A stretch of 64,000 nucleotides of DNA from Isoperla grammatica (lineage: Eukaryota > Arthropoda > Insecta > Plecoptera > Perlodidae): NCBI GenBank assembly GCA_945910005.1, contig OX246741.1, forward strand, positions 13,282,890-13,346,889, in the 5' to 3' direction. The notes beneath the pieces are model-generated. The model searched no databases and was not told the origin of the DNA. It was given only the letters and a program-made list of their open reading frames with translations. Below, one piece after another: positions 24,480 through 37,808 of the stretch (positions are counted from its first letter, which is position 1; each line of letters starts with the position of its first letter). Made by a program: the position numbers and the translations under genes.

Positions 24480-25098
24480 ATCTTCTCGATTGCCCTTGGG
24501 GTACAAACACACGGCACGAACTCCATCAATCTGTAGACTGTCTCCGTACAGTGACTATTAACAATGTCAACCAATATTTTGAGCTTCACTTGCATTGTTC
24601 CCTTTTTCTCAGGGCGTATATGGAAATAACACATAATCGCGATGCGTCTCTCTCTGTGTGTGTATGTGTGTAGAGCTTGGTGGTTATATTTCTTTCCCCG
24701 CTGCCTATTAATCACTCACTGTCACTTGTTTTGCTATAAGGTTAGCAAGATTATGGGAAGGCAAACGATGACTGATGGCAAAGCAGTTGAACCCCTCTGC
24801 TATGCTCGATATGGAAATATTTACTCTGTATGTATAGATATAGCCTGATTTCGAATCAATCACAGGCTTTATGCGCTGCTCATCCAAAAAGAGGGTATGT
24901 TAATACCTTCTTTTGAAACCAATCGTCTCGATAAGCTCCTTGTATGAATGTGAGGCGATAAAATGTGAGGGGAATTAGGTATATGGCAGTATAGCAAGTG
25001 ATCTGTATAATTTTAGGAGGAGTGGATTTTATAGTTCAAGATACTTTGTCAAAACTTAACTACTCATACCATCATTAACAATTTCAATTTGCTGTTTT

Positions 25099-25139
<41 letters not shown>

Positions 25140-27960
25140 TTAAATGCATTTCAAGTCGAGTTTTGTTAGGTAGGCATACGAAACATTTTTTATTTTCAAT
25201 ACGCAATGTTTGAAACAAGTTTGCAATAAATTATTCTAAAAATTCAAAATAATTATTTTATTTGGCAATTATGACTTCCTTAATTTACCAAATAAATAAT
25301 CCGGTTTAGACGAGTTGAAACGGTTTTAAATTGTCATGTTCCCCATGATTTCACAAAAGCAGGTAAACATTTGCTTCTAATTTACACATTTTAGTAGATA
25401 ATAAAAGTCCAATTCTACTACCATGCGAAAGTATAAACTAAAGAAATTATTAATTAAAGTCTACAAGAGTTGTAAAGAGGGACATTTGATCAATACTATA
25501 CGTTTTAATACACCTTTTAATTAAACTTATTTTAATACACAATCACCACCAAAATATGGTAATAAAAAAAAATAATAAAACAAAATCCAGTTTAATCTCC
25601 ACTTTAATTTGTGTCACCCTAAAGAAACGCAATGACCGCGAAACTGTACACTAAACGAGATTGCCCAAAATAATCTTCTAATCTCATCTATACGCAGTAA
25701 GCCCCCTTTGGCAAACGTGCATCATCCGGGATTGTCGAGCCTACAACTCAATTAGCAACCTAAGTAACCGATTAGTATTCGCGTGATTGGTTTTTGATTG
25801 ACTCCGCGAACGGTTAGATGACAGCGGTTCCACTAGGTTCCACTAGAACGAAGCCGGTTTTAATATGTACGAGCTGGCGAGGGGGGGGGGGCAAATAATA
25901 ATTAGCGCCTACATTGATGACGATCAAAGGAATAATTTCGTCAAAGTGTTTAACGGTGATGAAAAGAAAATGAACCGCAGGATTATGATGCGCCTGCGCG
26001 AATCTCTGATGATACAAGTTCTCTGAATGGCTTTTGCTACCCACGCGATTTGTGAATCTATATAAGAGAAATCCAATTAAGTGAAGCCTCACATATTAGT
26101 ATTGATAACGGAACAGCTAACTTTTCGACCGACTCATTTTTAATGAAACATCACACATAGAAATTGGATATTGCAAGGTGTGTCTCATATCGACATCTAC
26201 TAGAAACAGGTTCATTAGTAAAACTTGTAAAAATATAGGGGAAAGACCCAAAAAGTTATTAAGGTAACTTAGTCTTATAATCACTAATAATGGATCAGTT
26301 ATTCATAAATCAATGTTTAAACTTAAAAAGAGTTTATTTTATCTTCCTGTCACCCCTTTCACGTATGTATGATATTTTTTTTCTGGAAACCCAAAACGCA
26401 GCGGGGGTAACTATTAACGCAAGGAATCTGTTGAATTTCGTTGAAAATGTGTGCATGAAACGGATCTGAGGTCGGTATGGGATTAGTTATACGTTGGGTT
26501 GGGACAACTTTAGTTAAAATGGCCACATTGTTATATTATATGTGATAAACTGATAAGACATACATAAGTGTGTGATGATTGAGTTTATTAGTGAATGGTA
26601 TGATAGAGCAGTAATTAGACAAGGACGTGGCTAGAGAAATGAATATGCGAGGTATGGTTTGTGTATAAAGTTAAATGTCATATTTCTAAAGTAAGAAAGA
26701 AACAATGCAGGAGAAACTACTGACGAAAAGAAAGTATTATTTTGGACAGGCCAAGGGTAAGATGTGGTCCGTGGATAGAGGTTAGGGCAAAGCAGATTGG
26801 TAATGTTTCTCAAGGAAATGAACTGGGAAAGTATGGATAATAAGAGTAAATATATCTGGAGATAGCTCAAGTGTTAAGAGATAACCCGAACTATGGCCCT
26901 CTTTGTAGTTTTTAGCAGTCCAACACACACATAAGGTACACTCTCCGAAAATATAAATTAAGTATCACGAAACCTTTATGTGAATTTAGCAATGACAAGA
27001 TTCAATATGTCTGCACAGTTGTTTGGATATCCTATTGCCTAATGAAACTTTCAATTACTTTGAGATCACTTACATCGTAGGGTGTATGTTCGATTGCTAA
27101 TACTGGAGTATCAAAGTGAGATTCGGAGCCGTTTGATCGCTCAACCGTGGAGATGTTGACTGTTGTAAGGAACGTGTGTTACATAACATTCCTTCAACAT
27201 TGACGGCAATAATTTAACCGTTGATCATTCATTGAATTACTAATTACACTCAGTACGGAGTTTATTGTATGCCAGCGGCTTTCAAACGTTTCATCCGCGT
27301 CAAATTATGATTCAGGCAAATCCCATCCCCCGCCAAGATGACCTTGAGTTGATCAATGCACAGATCATGTTTTATCACACTTCGTGTGCTGACGGTTTCA
27401 CTTATTTCCATCGTTTGGTTGAATTTCCATTTATTGGAAATCAATTTCATGAATACCTTCATGGTTGACTTTAAATTCTTCTTCTTGCTCGAGTATTCTC
27501 CCTCGCTGGTTCGTGTGCGGTATTTTCTTAAGTCGTTGAGGGAATTTCGAAGCAGGCTGCAAATCCAGGTACAGTTTCAAGAACCAAGTTAGCCAGAGTA
27601 TCATTGTACCGTGTAGACAGAGAGTTTATGCGTAAATGCGATATCTAACACGAAATCGAAATTTTTATTTTTTCATACAAAAAACAACATAGAATATTAT
27701 TTTTTACAAATTTAAAAAATATATTATTTTAATCAATCATATTTAATTTCAATCTTCCCCCCAAATAAAAATCTCCGTTTTGATCGTGTCCCCGATTTTA
27801 AAACCACTAGTGTCGATCGAACTACGATCAAACATAACTCGACCGTTTTATAACATCCACCTCATCACGATGATTGATCGAATGACATTCCAGCAAGTGC
27901 GAATAATATTTAATTTTGATAAGTGTTCCGGTGATTTTAGTGATGTTCCTAAAGCGTGTC
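24480..27960. other. Unannotated AT-rich stretch
   Basis: No gene supported. It contains an (AT)n microsatellite at 25101-25133, a less AT-rich patch near 25690-25890 with no recognised function, and an 11-bp poly(G) run at 25881-25891. Confidence 0.4.
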
Positions 27961-28035
27961 TCGAAACAATTACATGGGCGGAGGGAGGGGGGTGGGGGGG
28001 AGGGGGTATAGCCTCGCGCCGGGTCGCGCCGCGCC

Positions 28036-28635
28036 CGCCACACCCTCTCAGAGCCAAGGTCAGCGCTATAGGGGTGATAAGCATACAATATAGTACCGAC
28101 AACACAAATGACGCCACGTATATCTACATTATAGAGACGGGAATCTGTAGCGGTGAAGATGGCTCTAGCTAGAGACATTCTCTCACCCCGCCACACCCTC
28201 TCAGAGCCAAGGTCAGCGCTATAGGGGTGATTAGCATACAATATAGTACCGAGAGCACAAGTGACGCTACGTATATCTACATTATAGAGACAGGAATCTA
28301 GAGCGGTGAAGATGGCTCTAGAGACACGCTCTCACCCCGCCACACCCTCTCAGAGCCAAGGTCAGCGCTATAGGGGTGATAAGCATACAATATAGTACCG
28401 ACAACACAAATGACGGTACGTATATCTACATTATAGAGACGGGAATCTAGAGCGGTAAAGATGGCCTTAGCTAGAGACACGCTCTCACGCCGCCACACCC
28501 TCTCAGAGCCAAGGTCAGCGCTATAGGGGTGATTAGCATACAATATAGTACCGACAACACAAATGACGCCACGTATATCTACATTATAGAGACGGGAATC
28601 TAGAGCGGTGAAGATGGCTCTAGAGACACGCAAGT
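28036..28635. repeat. Tandem array of four units of about 152 bp
   Basis: Units start at 28036, 28189, 28339 and 28491, each with CGCCACACCCTCTCAGAGCC near the start, TATAGTACCGA in the middle and GGTGAAGATGGCTCTAG near the end. Small indels give lengths of 150-153 bp. On the minus strand much of the array is open in one frame, producing two 137-codon ORFs that repeat RLYNVDIR and HPYSADLGSERVW. These are judged repeat by-products. Confidence 0.95.
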
Positions 28636-28639
28636 AATC

Positions 28640-30850
28640 TGAGCCACGCCCAGTGGGGTTAACTCTCGTGAGCCTCTTTTTGTTGTTCAATTTGAATAAT
28701 GTACACGACACGCGGAAAGGTGAACATAAAAACTTACCCTACTTAGTGTTAATCTAGCGCAAGTCAGGAGGGAATTAGTCCCGATCGTGATGTCTTCTAT
28801 ATTGTATACTAGGTGACAAAAGTAAATCAAGAGGCCAATCTAACATTTTTTAGGCAACATGGTTACACGATTGTGTATTAATCGTCTTCTAAAATAATGA
28901 TTCACAACCATAGATTGGATTGAGACTAGAAAATAAAAAGGCACGCATACAATAAATGTTTGGGTATGAAAAAGGTTTTTGTCATACTCTTAGTGTGTGT
29001 GTCGGCGGCTGTCTAATGAATACGTTACAAAAATTCGAACCTTTTAATTCAGATCCACACCCAAAATAATTATTGATGTTTACCCGTAAATAAATTACAT
29101 ATTCGTTTTAATAAAATGGTTTTTCATGTAAATGTAATGTAAATAGGGATTGTGCGGAAATCTACTTTGAAGCCCCGACAAAGCGTATACAGTTATCATT
29201 TCAACACAATGTTGTTATGCTGACACCAATTTGCTTGTTTGAAAAAAGTTATAAATTAAATTAATATTTTTTTTTCACTTTTCCTTCCAAAACCGTCGAT
29301 CTATACTGTCGTTTAGTAAATTAAATTTATACCATCCGGTCTTGCTCGAATATGTTTGAACGATTACAATTTGTGCGGCCTTGTAACTTGTAAGGCGAAA
29401 AGGAAAACAACTAAGAACACACGAAAGAAAAGTTAAATAATTCTCAATCGTGTAATATAAAACAGAAGAGATTTTACGATATAAGAATTGGCACAAAATC
29501 TTGCTCTACATAAACTACAGTGTTCGTGGGTGTATACGGGTAATGGAAATATTTCCATCTATAAATTTAGATTCATAATAAAGTCGGAATTGGTTGATTT
29601 ATCAAGGAAGTTGGCGGCTTCTTCCACGCTAAAGATTCCCCATTGGATACGACCAGTGACGTCACAATGGACTAGTATGTCGACCTCCCCCACGGTACTC
29701 CCCATTTATGTCGGTAATTGATTAAAAATGCAATATTTAAAAAAAAAATTTAAATTTTAAAAAATTTATTTTAAAATGCTTACATTGTCAAAAAGGAAAC
29801 AAAATTATGTCAACCCCTCGAGAATTTAATAGTCTGTACATAAATATGTCTCTGTTCTTATCAATATTTCCGTTTTTTAAATGAACTTAATTGTAAAAGG
29901 TGTTTTGCAAGTTTAATAAGTTAAGTAAGTTAATTTGGAAAACGGATATATGTATTGTAAGTTGTAACAAAGAAACAGTCACAAGAAAGAACACTAATAT
30001 GAGTGACATATCTTGGTATACTTTTTGACAATTTTAAGGCTATTTTAACAGACAGAAACGCAGGTTCCGTTACAGCTATGTTAACATCGTCACATAAAAG
30101 TGAGGTACAAGCTCTCTACACACACTTGACTTGTTCGTGTACACCATGCATCTCACTTAGGATATCTGTAAAGTGGAAGTGTGGACATTGCTGCTAGTTT
30201 TATTGCTAGCGAAACGACCCCCATTCGCCAAACGTATAAGAAATAGTCCCTTATAAAAGTGTCGAAAATGTAACTAGAAGTATTTTTCATCCGTACAATA
30301 TACTTATAACAACACTATATATACATCATGTTTATACTGTGTCCATGTTATACACAAATGGTTCAATGTGTAACATTTTATACAATAAATGGCAAGTGGC
30401 TAAAATACGAGAGATCCATGACGGTTTCATCTTAAATTTAAGATTACAAACTGTCTAAGAAAAAGAGGAGAACTCGCAAGATATACTTTTTAAATATATA
30501 TGCAAACGTCAACAAAATTACCGAAAAAGCTGTAGTAAATTAGGGAAAAGATGGAATGTCCAGCTATAATTTACCGTGAACCTTGGTACAACCATTACGT
30601 ATTTATTTGATGGACAATGAGCAATGTTATTACAGACAATTCTAAACTAGAAGTGATTCTAATCTAATATGGAACCAGAAAAAACAAACTTCTTAATTTT
30701 CAAGAATGTATATTTCAAAATTAAATTAGTTTGCACCGCCACTGTGTTTCTGCAGTGTGTTGATCTGATCCTTGTCCGTCTCAATCTCATGACTAGTGAT
30801 ATGGGGTGGAGTCGCTTCCCCTGATGGTCCATTACACTGATGACCCCCTC
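28640..30850. other. Unannotated AT-rich stretch
   Basis: No gene seen. AT-rich homopolymer patches occur near 29728-29780. Confidence 0.4.
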
Positions 30851-30934
30851 CCCTCCCCCCCCCCCCCCCCACTCCCCCAACCACCCTGTCCAGGCGTCGT
30901 CCACCGGGAACTTTGCGCGCATCCTTGTCCTACA

Positions 30935-31304
30935 GTGGCCGTCATCTAAAGAGTTCATTCGAGTTCTGCGAAATGCCTTCCCCTCTCACCCCCACCAGTG
31001 CCTTCCCCTCTTACCCCCACCAGTGCCCGCGCACGGACGAATAACAACGACGAATATCAACTCACGTAAAATTAATAACGATAGAATTACATTTAATGTA
31101 ATTAGAAATAAATGAATTCATTTGTATTGAAAGATGGTTTATTTAATTGGAAGATCGTTGACAGCTTTGGTTGACAGCTTGATGGTCTATTATAGAGATT
31201 AGATCTTTCACTGCCTCTCTTCGTCCGTGCGCGGGCACTGGTGGGGGTAAGAGGGGAAGGCATTTCGCAAAACTCGAATGAACTCTTTAGATGACGGCCA
31301 CTTT
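30935..31304. mobile_element. Foldback element with a duplicated block in one arm
   Basis: The left arm 30935-31040 and right arm 31224-31304 are inverted copies (GTGGCCGTCATCTAAAGAG and its complement, CATTCGAGTT, CCGCGCACGGACGA). The left arm carries an additional copy of the CCTTCCCCTC...CCACCAGTG block of about 26 bp. Confidence 0.85.
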
Positions 31305-31309
31305 AGTTC

Positions 31310-34300
31310 GCTCTCGGTAAAACGTTTTGTTTAAATACGAACTTGACATACTATGACATGACTGTTTAGATATACACTGGAAACTGAACTAATAGAAACA
31401 CTGTTGAAGAGGCAAGGTTGCAGTAACAAGCTGGAGTTATATGCAAAGTGTCGTTTGTTGTATTTATAAAGGTGTTTCTTCAGCGGGGTTGCCAACCCTT
31501 GATAGTGAAAATAACTAACTAGAAAATGAACATATTGAGATAGGTACTTTCGGTTACTTAGAACTTTAGTTATTAGTTACTAGTTAGGGTGTAAGGGCAC
31601 ACAAAGTCGCGGTTGAAAATGCCAGTAGTGAAACTTGGAGGAATCTGAGGTAAAACTCCAACGACTGAGGAAATTTTTAAGAGGAAAATGATAACTTCAA
31701 GAAATTAAGAACGTTCTTGTTGGTGTTCTTTGTTTGGATGATATTGGCGTTTAAAAAGTTGATGTCGATAGAAAGTTCTACAAATCGTACAAATAACAAA
31801 ACAAATTAAAATTAAGAAATTTTAGCATGATCATTCGACATATCATATTTCGAGCATCAGCTTTGCATTCGTTTCTCCGTGACAAGCAACTTGACACTTT
31901 AAATTAAGACGATGGTTGATTGAAGTGCAAACAAAGAATACATATAGGCCTATACACAACACAAGACAACCTCAATATTTGTTATCGTTGGTTCCACATC
32001 TTCTTTATCTTACAGCTTCACCGGTTTACTCTATTTCTCCTCATCTTCCTTACATTTCTCTTATCTTTACGTCTTCCTCTATTTAATTCTCGTCTCTCTC
32101 CGTCTTTTTGAAAATGTTGTCGTCTACACTCATTCATACTTTGAGCGCCTTCGTACAAAATTGCCTGCGTTTGTATTAATATTATTATACTTCTAAAAAT
32201 GTGAATAAGAGGGATAAAAAGACTGAAATTAGTAATCTTCTATAGTGACACTGACAAAGAGATACGACTCTCTGACAACTCTTTGTGTTTAGACTTCGTT
32301 ACTTATAAAACGTCTCTCTTATTATCCTTATTAGCATTTCTTGTCTTATAAATTAAAATCTTGTTTAGTTATTAGCGTTCGATAAAATAAGAAAAAACAA
32401 GATGAGAAGTTTCTTTTAAGAGTTACTGCAATCAAAGGATAAAAGAATGATGGCAATGACGAACTCCCAACAGCTTCAGGGGGTTTAATTTCCTGCAAAA
32501 CTTTTCATCTCTGTATACGTAGTCAAATTAAAGATCTCCAAAGTTGTGACCCGTGGGGTAGAAATCTTTCTTTCAATGATGCCGCGACATAAAGTTGTGT
32601 TCATTGACCTTCTTCAGACCCAGTCGACATTTCACCACTTGGTCGTAATCGCACTCGCTGTCTTCTAATAACTTCCAAGCACCATTTAACGTTTCAACTC
32701 GTACCAAACAATCTCTGTAATTCTCTTTATTACTTTATGTTTCTGATTCGCTCTTCTAAAGAAGTTGGGGTCACCCACAGTTCCGTTCTCCCCCCCCCCC
32801 CCCCCCCCCCAACGCCAACAACCGATCTCTCCAACATCCCCTTCCCTCGCTTCTTCTTGCCGGCAACCGACCGTACTATCATAAGCCAGAGCGACTTTTT
32901 AGTTGCTACCGTCGAAGAGGTAACAAGCTGAAATTTTCAGTTAATGTTCCAAACAGTCCCGGGGCATGGTCCCGGGGTACGTTGATAAAAATATTTCCCG
33001 CAAAAGCACGTCGGAATCCCGTCAAAAAATTATTGAACACGCCATTTTGTTTTTGGGGATGTTTTTTGTTATCACGACTTATTTGATCACAACAAACTCG
33101 TTGACATAATATTTATTTCATAACCTCAACGATATCTATTGTAAAACAATAGTGTTTTAAATTTTCATGTACGGCACATTAGAAAAATAACAGAGAAACT
33201 TGCAAGCAATCCCATTGCACGGTTTCAAACACGATCAAGAGCAACTTTTTTTTAATGTTGAGAGAGGGGGGGGGGGAGAACACTGAATAGCGCCGAACGG
33301 AACAGCGTGTGACGTCATCAATGTATAGTAACATTTTCAAGTAATGTTCAATAAATGTGTGCAAGGAAATCTCTCCATACCGTTGAAATGAGCAAACACC
33401 AATTTCGAAAGCGTATTACAACAGAAATTGTCTACATGGAATAATTAGAATTGGTTATAAGTTTAGAATTTGCAATTGTATGCACTTGCATGCTTTGGTT
33501 TATGCCGAGTCGTACAGCGTGTTTCTAATTACACAAGAACATGGAACTTAAGTAAACACTAGGTTGCAAAGCACAGCTAGGATCAAATGTAAATGTGTGC
33601 ACGGTAAATGTGAACAGAAATGTTGTGACATTATTGCTTGGCTGAGTGGAAATCACATATTCAGGTCGCTCTAGTTAAAATCGCTTTGCATTGTGTACAG
33701 ATGAAACTGCTAAATGGATGTAGTAAAACATTAATACCTTAAAATAAATAGATAGGATAACAATGTACTTTTGTTTATTTAGTGCAAATTTACTCTTTGT
33801 AAAATAAAATGATACAAACGACAATAGTAATCGGGAAATGAGTGTTTCTGAAACAAGAGCTTCTCTACATAAACTATAATAAAATGTACTATTAAGGTAT
33901 ATGTTACCAGTTTACTACACAATTAAACGCCCTATACCTTCAGCAATAATAAAGGTCTCTAATAGTGAAGGGAATTAAACATTGACTCATTTTTTATTGT
34001 TTTTAAAGAGCCATTTATTAGCATGAACAAAATACGCACTTGTGATGCGAGAAAAACATATATTTGTTTGAAGCCGGTAAATTTTATTTTACAAACAGAG
34101 ACTCATAACTAATCACACAATATTTCCGTGTACATATCTTCACAATTTAACTTAATAAACAACTATACTGAAAAGATCATTATAAATCTATAAGGTAGGT
34201 AGTCAATACGTTCGAAATTCATTTGGTTCAGTTACGGTTTCAGTCTGTAGAGCCAATTTCGGCGCGGGTTCAGAATTTAAATTATGTTTTTACATTATTT

Positions 34301-35110
34301 CTTTTCACTCTCATGATCACGCGTTTAACGATTTGAAACTACTACACCTAATAATTAATATACACTTTTATATACTTTCAATTATAAAATACGGGCAGAT
34401 AGTGGCAGTAGAAAGAGATATCGTCACAATCCTCGCAAGGAAAGTTTCACAATCTTTGTATGTACTTCCTGATGAAACCACGATGGCCACTGATGACGAG
34501 TTCAAGCTTTGCAAAAACTAAAACTTAACATGTTTGAAGACCGTTCTATGATAAGACATTGTAGGTTCGAGTACTCTCATTTATTGCTGCGCTATATTGC
34601 CGCCGAATCATGTAGCGGGAATGTATTATTATTAATCTATGCTCAGTCTATACGAAGTGTTGGTGTTGTTCTAGCTACACTGGAATTGACTCAATTTATT
34701 TGAGAGTAGCAAATTAATCAGATCTCTCCATTAAGTTTTTTTTTTACAAATCGCAACTTAAAACCTCCTAGGGTATGATATTGTAGGGGATGAGAACGGC
34801 ATGCTCGCAATCAAAACGGTGCAATCAAAAGAACATCCGCACAACTTTTCCGGACGATTTCCTGAAGTAATGACAACGAGTCTCATTTTATCCTTTACTG
34901 TATTCGTCATCACGAACCTATAGCGTACAACTCGTCTACAGTTCGTCTCAAATCAAGATCCACGTCGGCAAAATGCGATCTAAAAGGAATCGAAGACCAA
35001 AGATGTCAATCATCCATTTTATTTTGCAAATCGCTTATCTTCCAACAAGTAAAAACAGCTCCAAACCACATGGACCTTCCACGCTTGCGAGGACGGGTCG
35101 GGGTCTTTAC
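31310..35110. other. Unannotated AT-rich stretch
   Basis: No gene supported. It contains a 21-bp poly(C) run at 32790-32810, a poly(G) run near 33266, and a 62-codon ORF at 34333-34521 that ends DEFKLCKN and is of doubtful status. Confidence 0.35.
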
Positions 35111-35119
35111 ACCGAAAAC

Positions 35120-35325
35120 CCTTTGCACCGAATTTACTTTGCACCGAACCTACTTTGCACCGAATCTACTTTGCACCAAATCTACTTTGCAACGAACCTA
35201 CTTTGCACCGAATCTACTTTGCACCGAATCTACTTTGCACCGAATCTACTTTGCACCGAACCTACTTTGCACCGAATCTACTTTGCACCGAAACTACTTT
35301 GCACCGAATCTACTTTCGACCGAAA
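35120..35325. repeat. 16-bp minisatellite
   Basis: About 13 copies of TACTTTGCACCGAATC with minor variants. Because 16 is not a multiple of 3, all three plus frames stay open and read the same 16-residue repeat, giving three overlapping false ORFs. Confidence 0.95.
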
Positions 35326-36170
35326 ACTGCGAGGGCAACCTGCTCAGGTAATTGCGAACCTCTTCGCTATTGTCAAGCGGGTGACTTGAACCCTTGGACA
35401 TCCGTTGGCTGATAGCCTCTTTTTTTTAAGGCTGTACATTCTTTCCAGTGACAATCTTGACGTTTAAATAAGCTGCCCTTTGGGGAGTCCACTTTACCGG
35501 CGTGGATGTTGGTTTGTGACAAACTTTAGACGCAGCGCGCGCCACGCACCATTACACATAATAGACATACATTTCAAACCCTGATTACACGTTTCATCAT
35601 TCCATTGCTACAGGCGACACATCGAATCACACATAATATATCGGAAAAAATGACAACATTATTTCTCACAGCAGAATTGATGGGACATGTTTAAAAATTA
35701 AATAATATTTTACCATGATCTGTATATTCTTATCAGGGATATATTTGATCCTTGTCAAAAAATACGTCATTGGTCCAGTCAGGTTTTGAGCTAACACTAC
35801 CCCAAAAGATATCAACGATTATCAGAGACTAGGTTACAATTATTCGTCGATCACTTTTATTCTTTTTCATCAAACGCTGTTTTTATGAAACCATAGACTT
35901 ATGATTGATATAACGCACAACAACATTGTTAGAAAACGCGTGTGCGATTCTCATTTTCGGTATTGAAAATTGACGACCCCTATTGTTAAGCAGGTACATT
36001 ATTTCAATGTAAACGAAAAGTCTGAAACCGTATAGCCAAAGTGCAAAAATGGGTCCTCACAGCTGACTTTTTAGGACTATGGTTTAGTGGTGTACTGATT
36101 TTTGACACGGTTACTAATATAAGTCCATGGTATGGTAAAACGACTATGGAATTATATAATTTAATTTTTC

Positions 36171-36360
36171 GTAGGAATACCCGTTATAGGGTGCACACCA
36201 GTTTTACCTGATGTGCCCCTCTCCAGGTGACTAGATTAGTAAAGGGTGTTTGGATAGCTGGGAAAGAATGTCCAAGGGCTAATAGTAGAACTCAAACCCA
36301 CCATTTGCTTTTACGACTGAGGACAACCTCGGAAAAAACCTTCAGTCAGGACTTACGGTG
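36171..36360 (-). mobile_element. tRNA-derived SINE, family B, copy 3
   Basis: Minus-strand copy beginning with its 3' end CGTAGGAATACCCGTTATAG and running to CTTCAGTCAGGAC. The tRNA head is missing. It is followed head-to-head by a partial plus copy at 36366-36430. Confidence 0.8.
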
Positions 36361-36365
36361 GCTGC

Positions 36366-36430
36366 AGTCCTGATCGACGGTTTTTTCCGAGGTTTTCCTC
36401 AGTCGTAAAGGCAAATTCTGGGATTGGATT
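36366..36430 (+). mobile_element. Partial SINE B copy, inverted partner
   Basis: The plus strand reads GTCCTGATCGACGG, then TTTTTTCCGAGGTTTTCC and CAGTCGTAAAGGC, the complement of 36316-36353. The pair forms a foldback with a loop of about 14 bp. Confidence 0.75.
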
Positions 36431-36996
36431 ATAGAATCATGGACACCGAATAAATAACGCAAACGTTCAAACCACCAAACAATACCACATAATCATATTA
36501 CCAAGGAGTGTTCGCAGTGTATATTGTGCTAAAGTAAAAGAATAAACACAGAGAAAGGTATAGTTGGTACAGCGTTAATAATTAACATAGGGTTCTACAC
36601 ACAGCACACAATTGTATAACCGGTTTTCCTTTCTCATTACAGCGCAAACATTCATTATTCTTCGGTTGTTTCAAAGGGTGGTTGTCTCTAAAGGGAATGA
36701 GAGGAGGGTGAGGGGAAGGGGGGGGGCGAACGAAACAAATTCTGTGTGGAGTGTTTCACAATTAACATGGTTCAAACGAGAGTCTTTAAATATCTTAAAC
36801 TAATTTAAAACTTCCATCTGTCTTTTAATTCGTTTCTAATTAATTCAAGTCCCTTTCTTTAAGCTGAGAACACCCCCAACCCCACCCCCCAAATGGGGAG
36901 GCGGAAAAGATTTCAAAACAGAACGCCGTGAACGCTCTTGTGAGTGTTTGGGAAAGGCAATTTTTTCAATTTGTTGTTTAGGAGGTTTAATTAAGG

Positions 36997-37227
36997 TTGC
37001 CCATAGCACTATATCCCATAGCGGGGTTGCCATGGTTTAAAACGCGTTATAAGTTGCCCATAGCACCATATCCCATAGCGGGATTGCCATGGTTTAAAAC
37101 GCGTTATAAGTTGCCCATAGCACCATATCCCATAGCGGGATTGCCATGGTTTAAAACACGTTATAGGTTGCCCATAGCACCATATCTCATAGCGGGGTTG
37201 GCCGGGTTGCCATGGTTCAAAACGCGG
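36997..37227. repeat. 57-bp minisatellite, four units
   Basis: The unit contains TTGCCCATAGCACCATATCC then GCGGGATTGCCATGG and TTTAAAACGCGTTATAAG. Nineteen codons per unit keep the frame open on both strands. The segment TTGCCATGG...AAAAC resembles part of the MITE at 44157-44294. Confidence 0.95.
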
Positions 37228-37366
37228 ATGTGATAAACACAACAGAAAACAAAAACCCCGACAAACGCGAGACAAATCTCGTCAGGGACGAGAAAGAGAA
37301 AATACTACAACCACCCCCACGAAATGACGCGTTCATTCATTATCTGTAGTATGACCACATGCGTCA

Positions 37367-37385
37367 CCCCCCCCCCCCCCCCCCC
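37367..37385. repeat. Poly(C) run of 19
   Basis: An uninterrupted homopolymer, one of more than a dozen C or G runs of 11 or longer in this AT-rich window. Confidence 0.98.
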
Positions 37386-37808
37386 TTCTGTCAACAGCTT
37401 AAAACTTTAATATTGACCGATTCAGATAACGAGTAACAAACAACACACAAAACACATGTTGAAACAAGCCGCAAACACAACTTACTTATGCCATGTACGT
37501 ATGTATGTACGCACAAGCTTTGCGCCGAAGTGCAAACACAACTTACTTATGCCATGTTAACATGTATGTATACGCACAAGCTTTGCGCCGAAGTGCAAAC
37601 ACAACAAACACAACTTACTCATGCCATGTAAACATGTATATATGTACGCACAAGCTTTGCGCCGAAGTGCAAACACAACTTACTTTTGCCATGTAAACAT
37701 GTATATGTAGTGTACACACAAGCTTTGCGCCGAAGTGAAACACAACTTACTTATGCCATGTAAACATGTATATATGTACGCACAAGCTTTGCGCCGAAGT
37801 GCAAACAC

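Noticed and set aside
24178..24715. ORFs across the 24.2 kb element
   Set aside because: They arise from the palindromic arms of a MITE.
34973..35412. Three overlapping plus ORFs with repeated LHRIYFAPNLLCTEST
   Set aside because: A 16-bp tandem unit leaves all three frames open, so they are frame images of one minisatellite.
36997..37275. Repeat proteins LPIAPYPIAG (+) and GQLITRFKPW (-)
   Set aside because: 57 bp is a multiple of three, so the array stays open by arithmetic on both strands.
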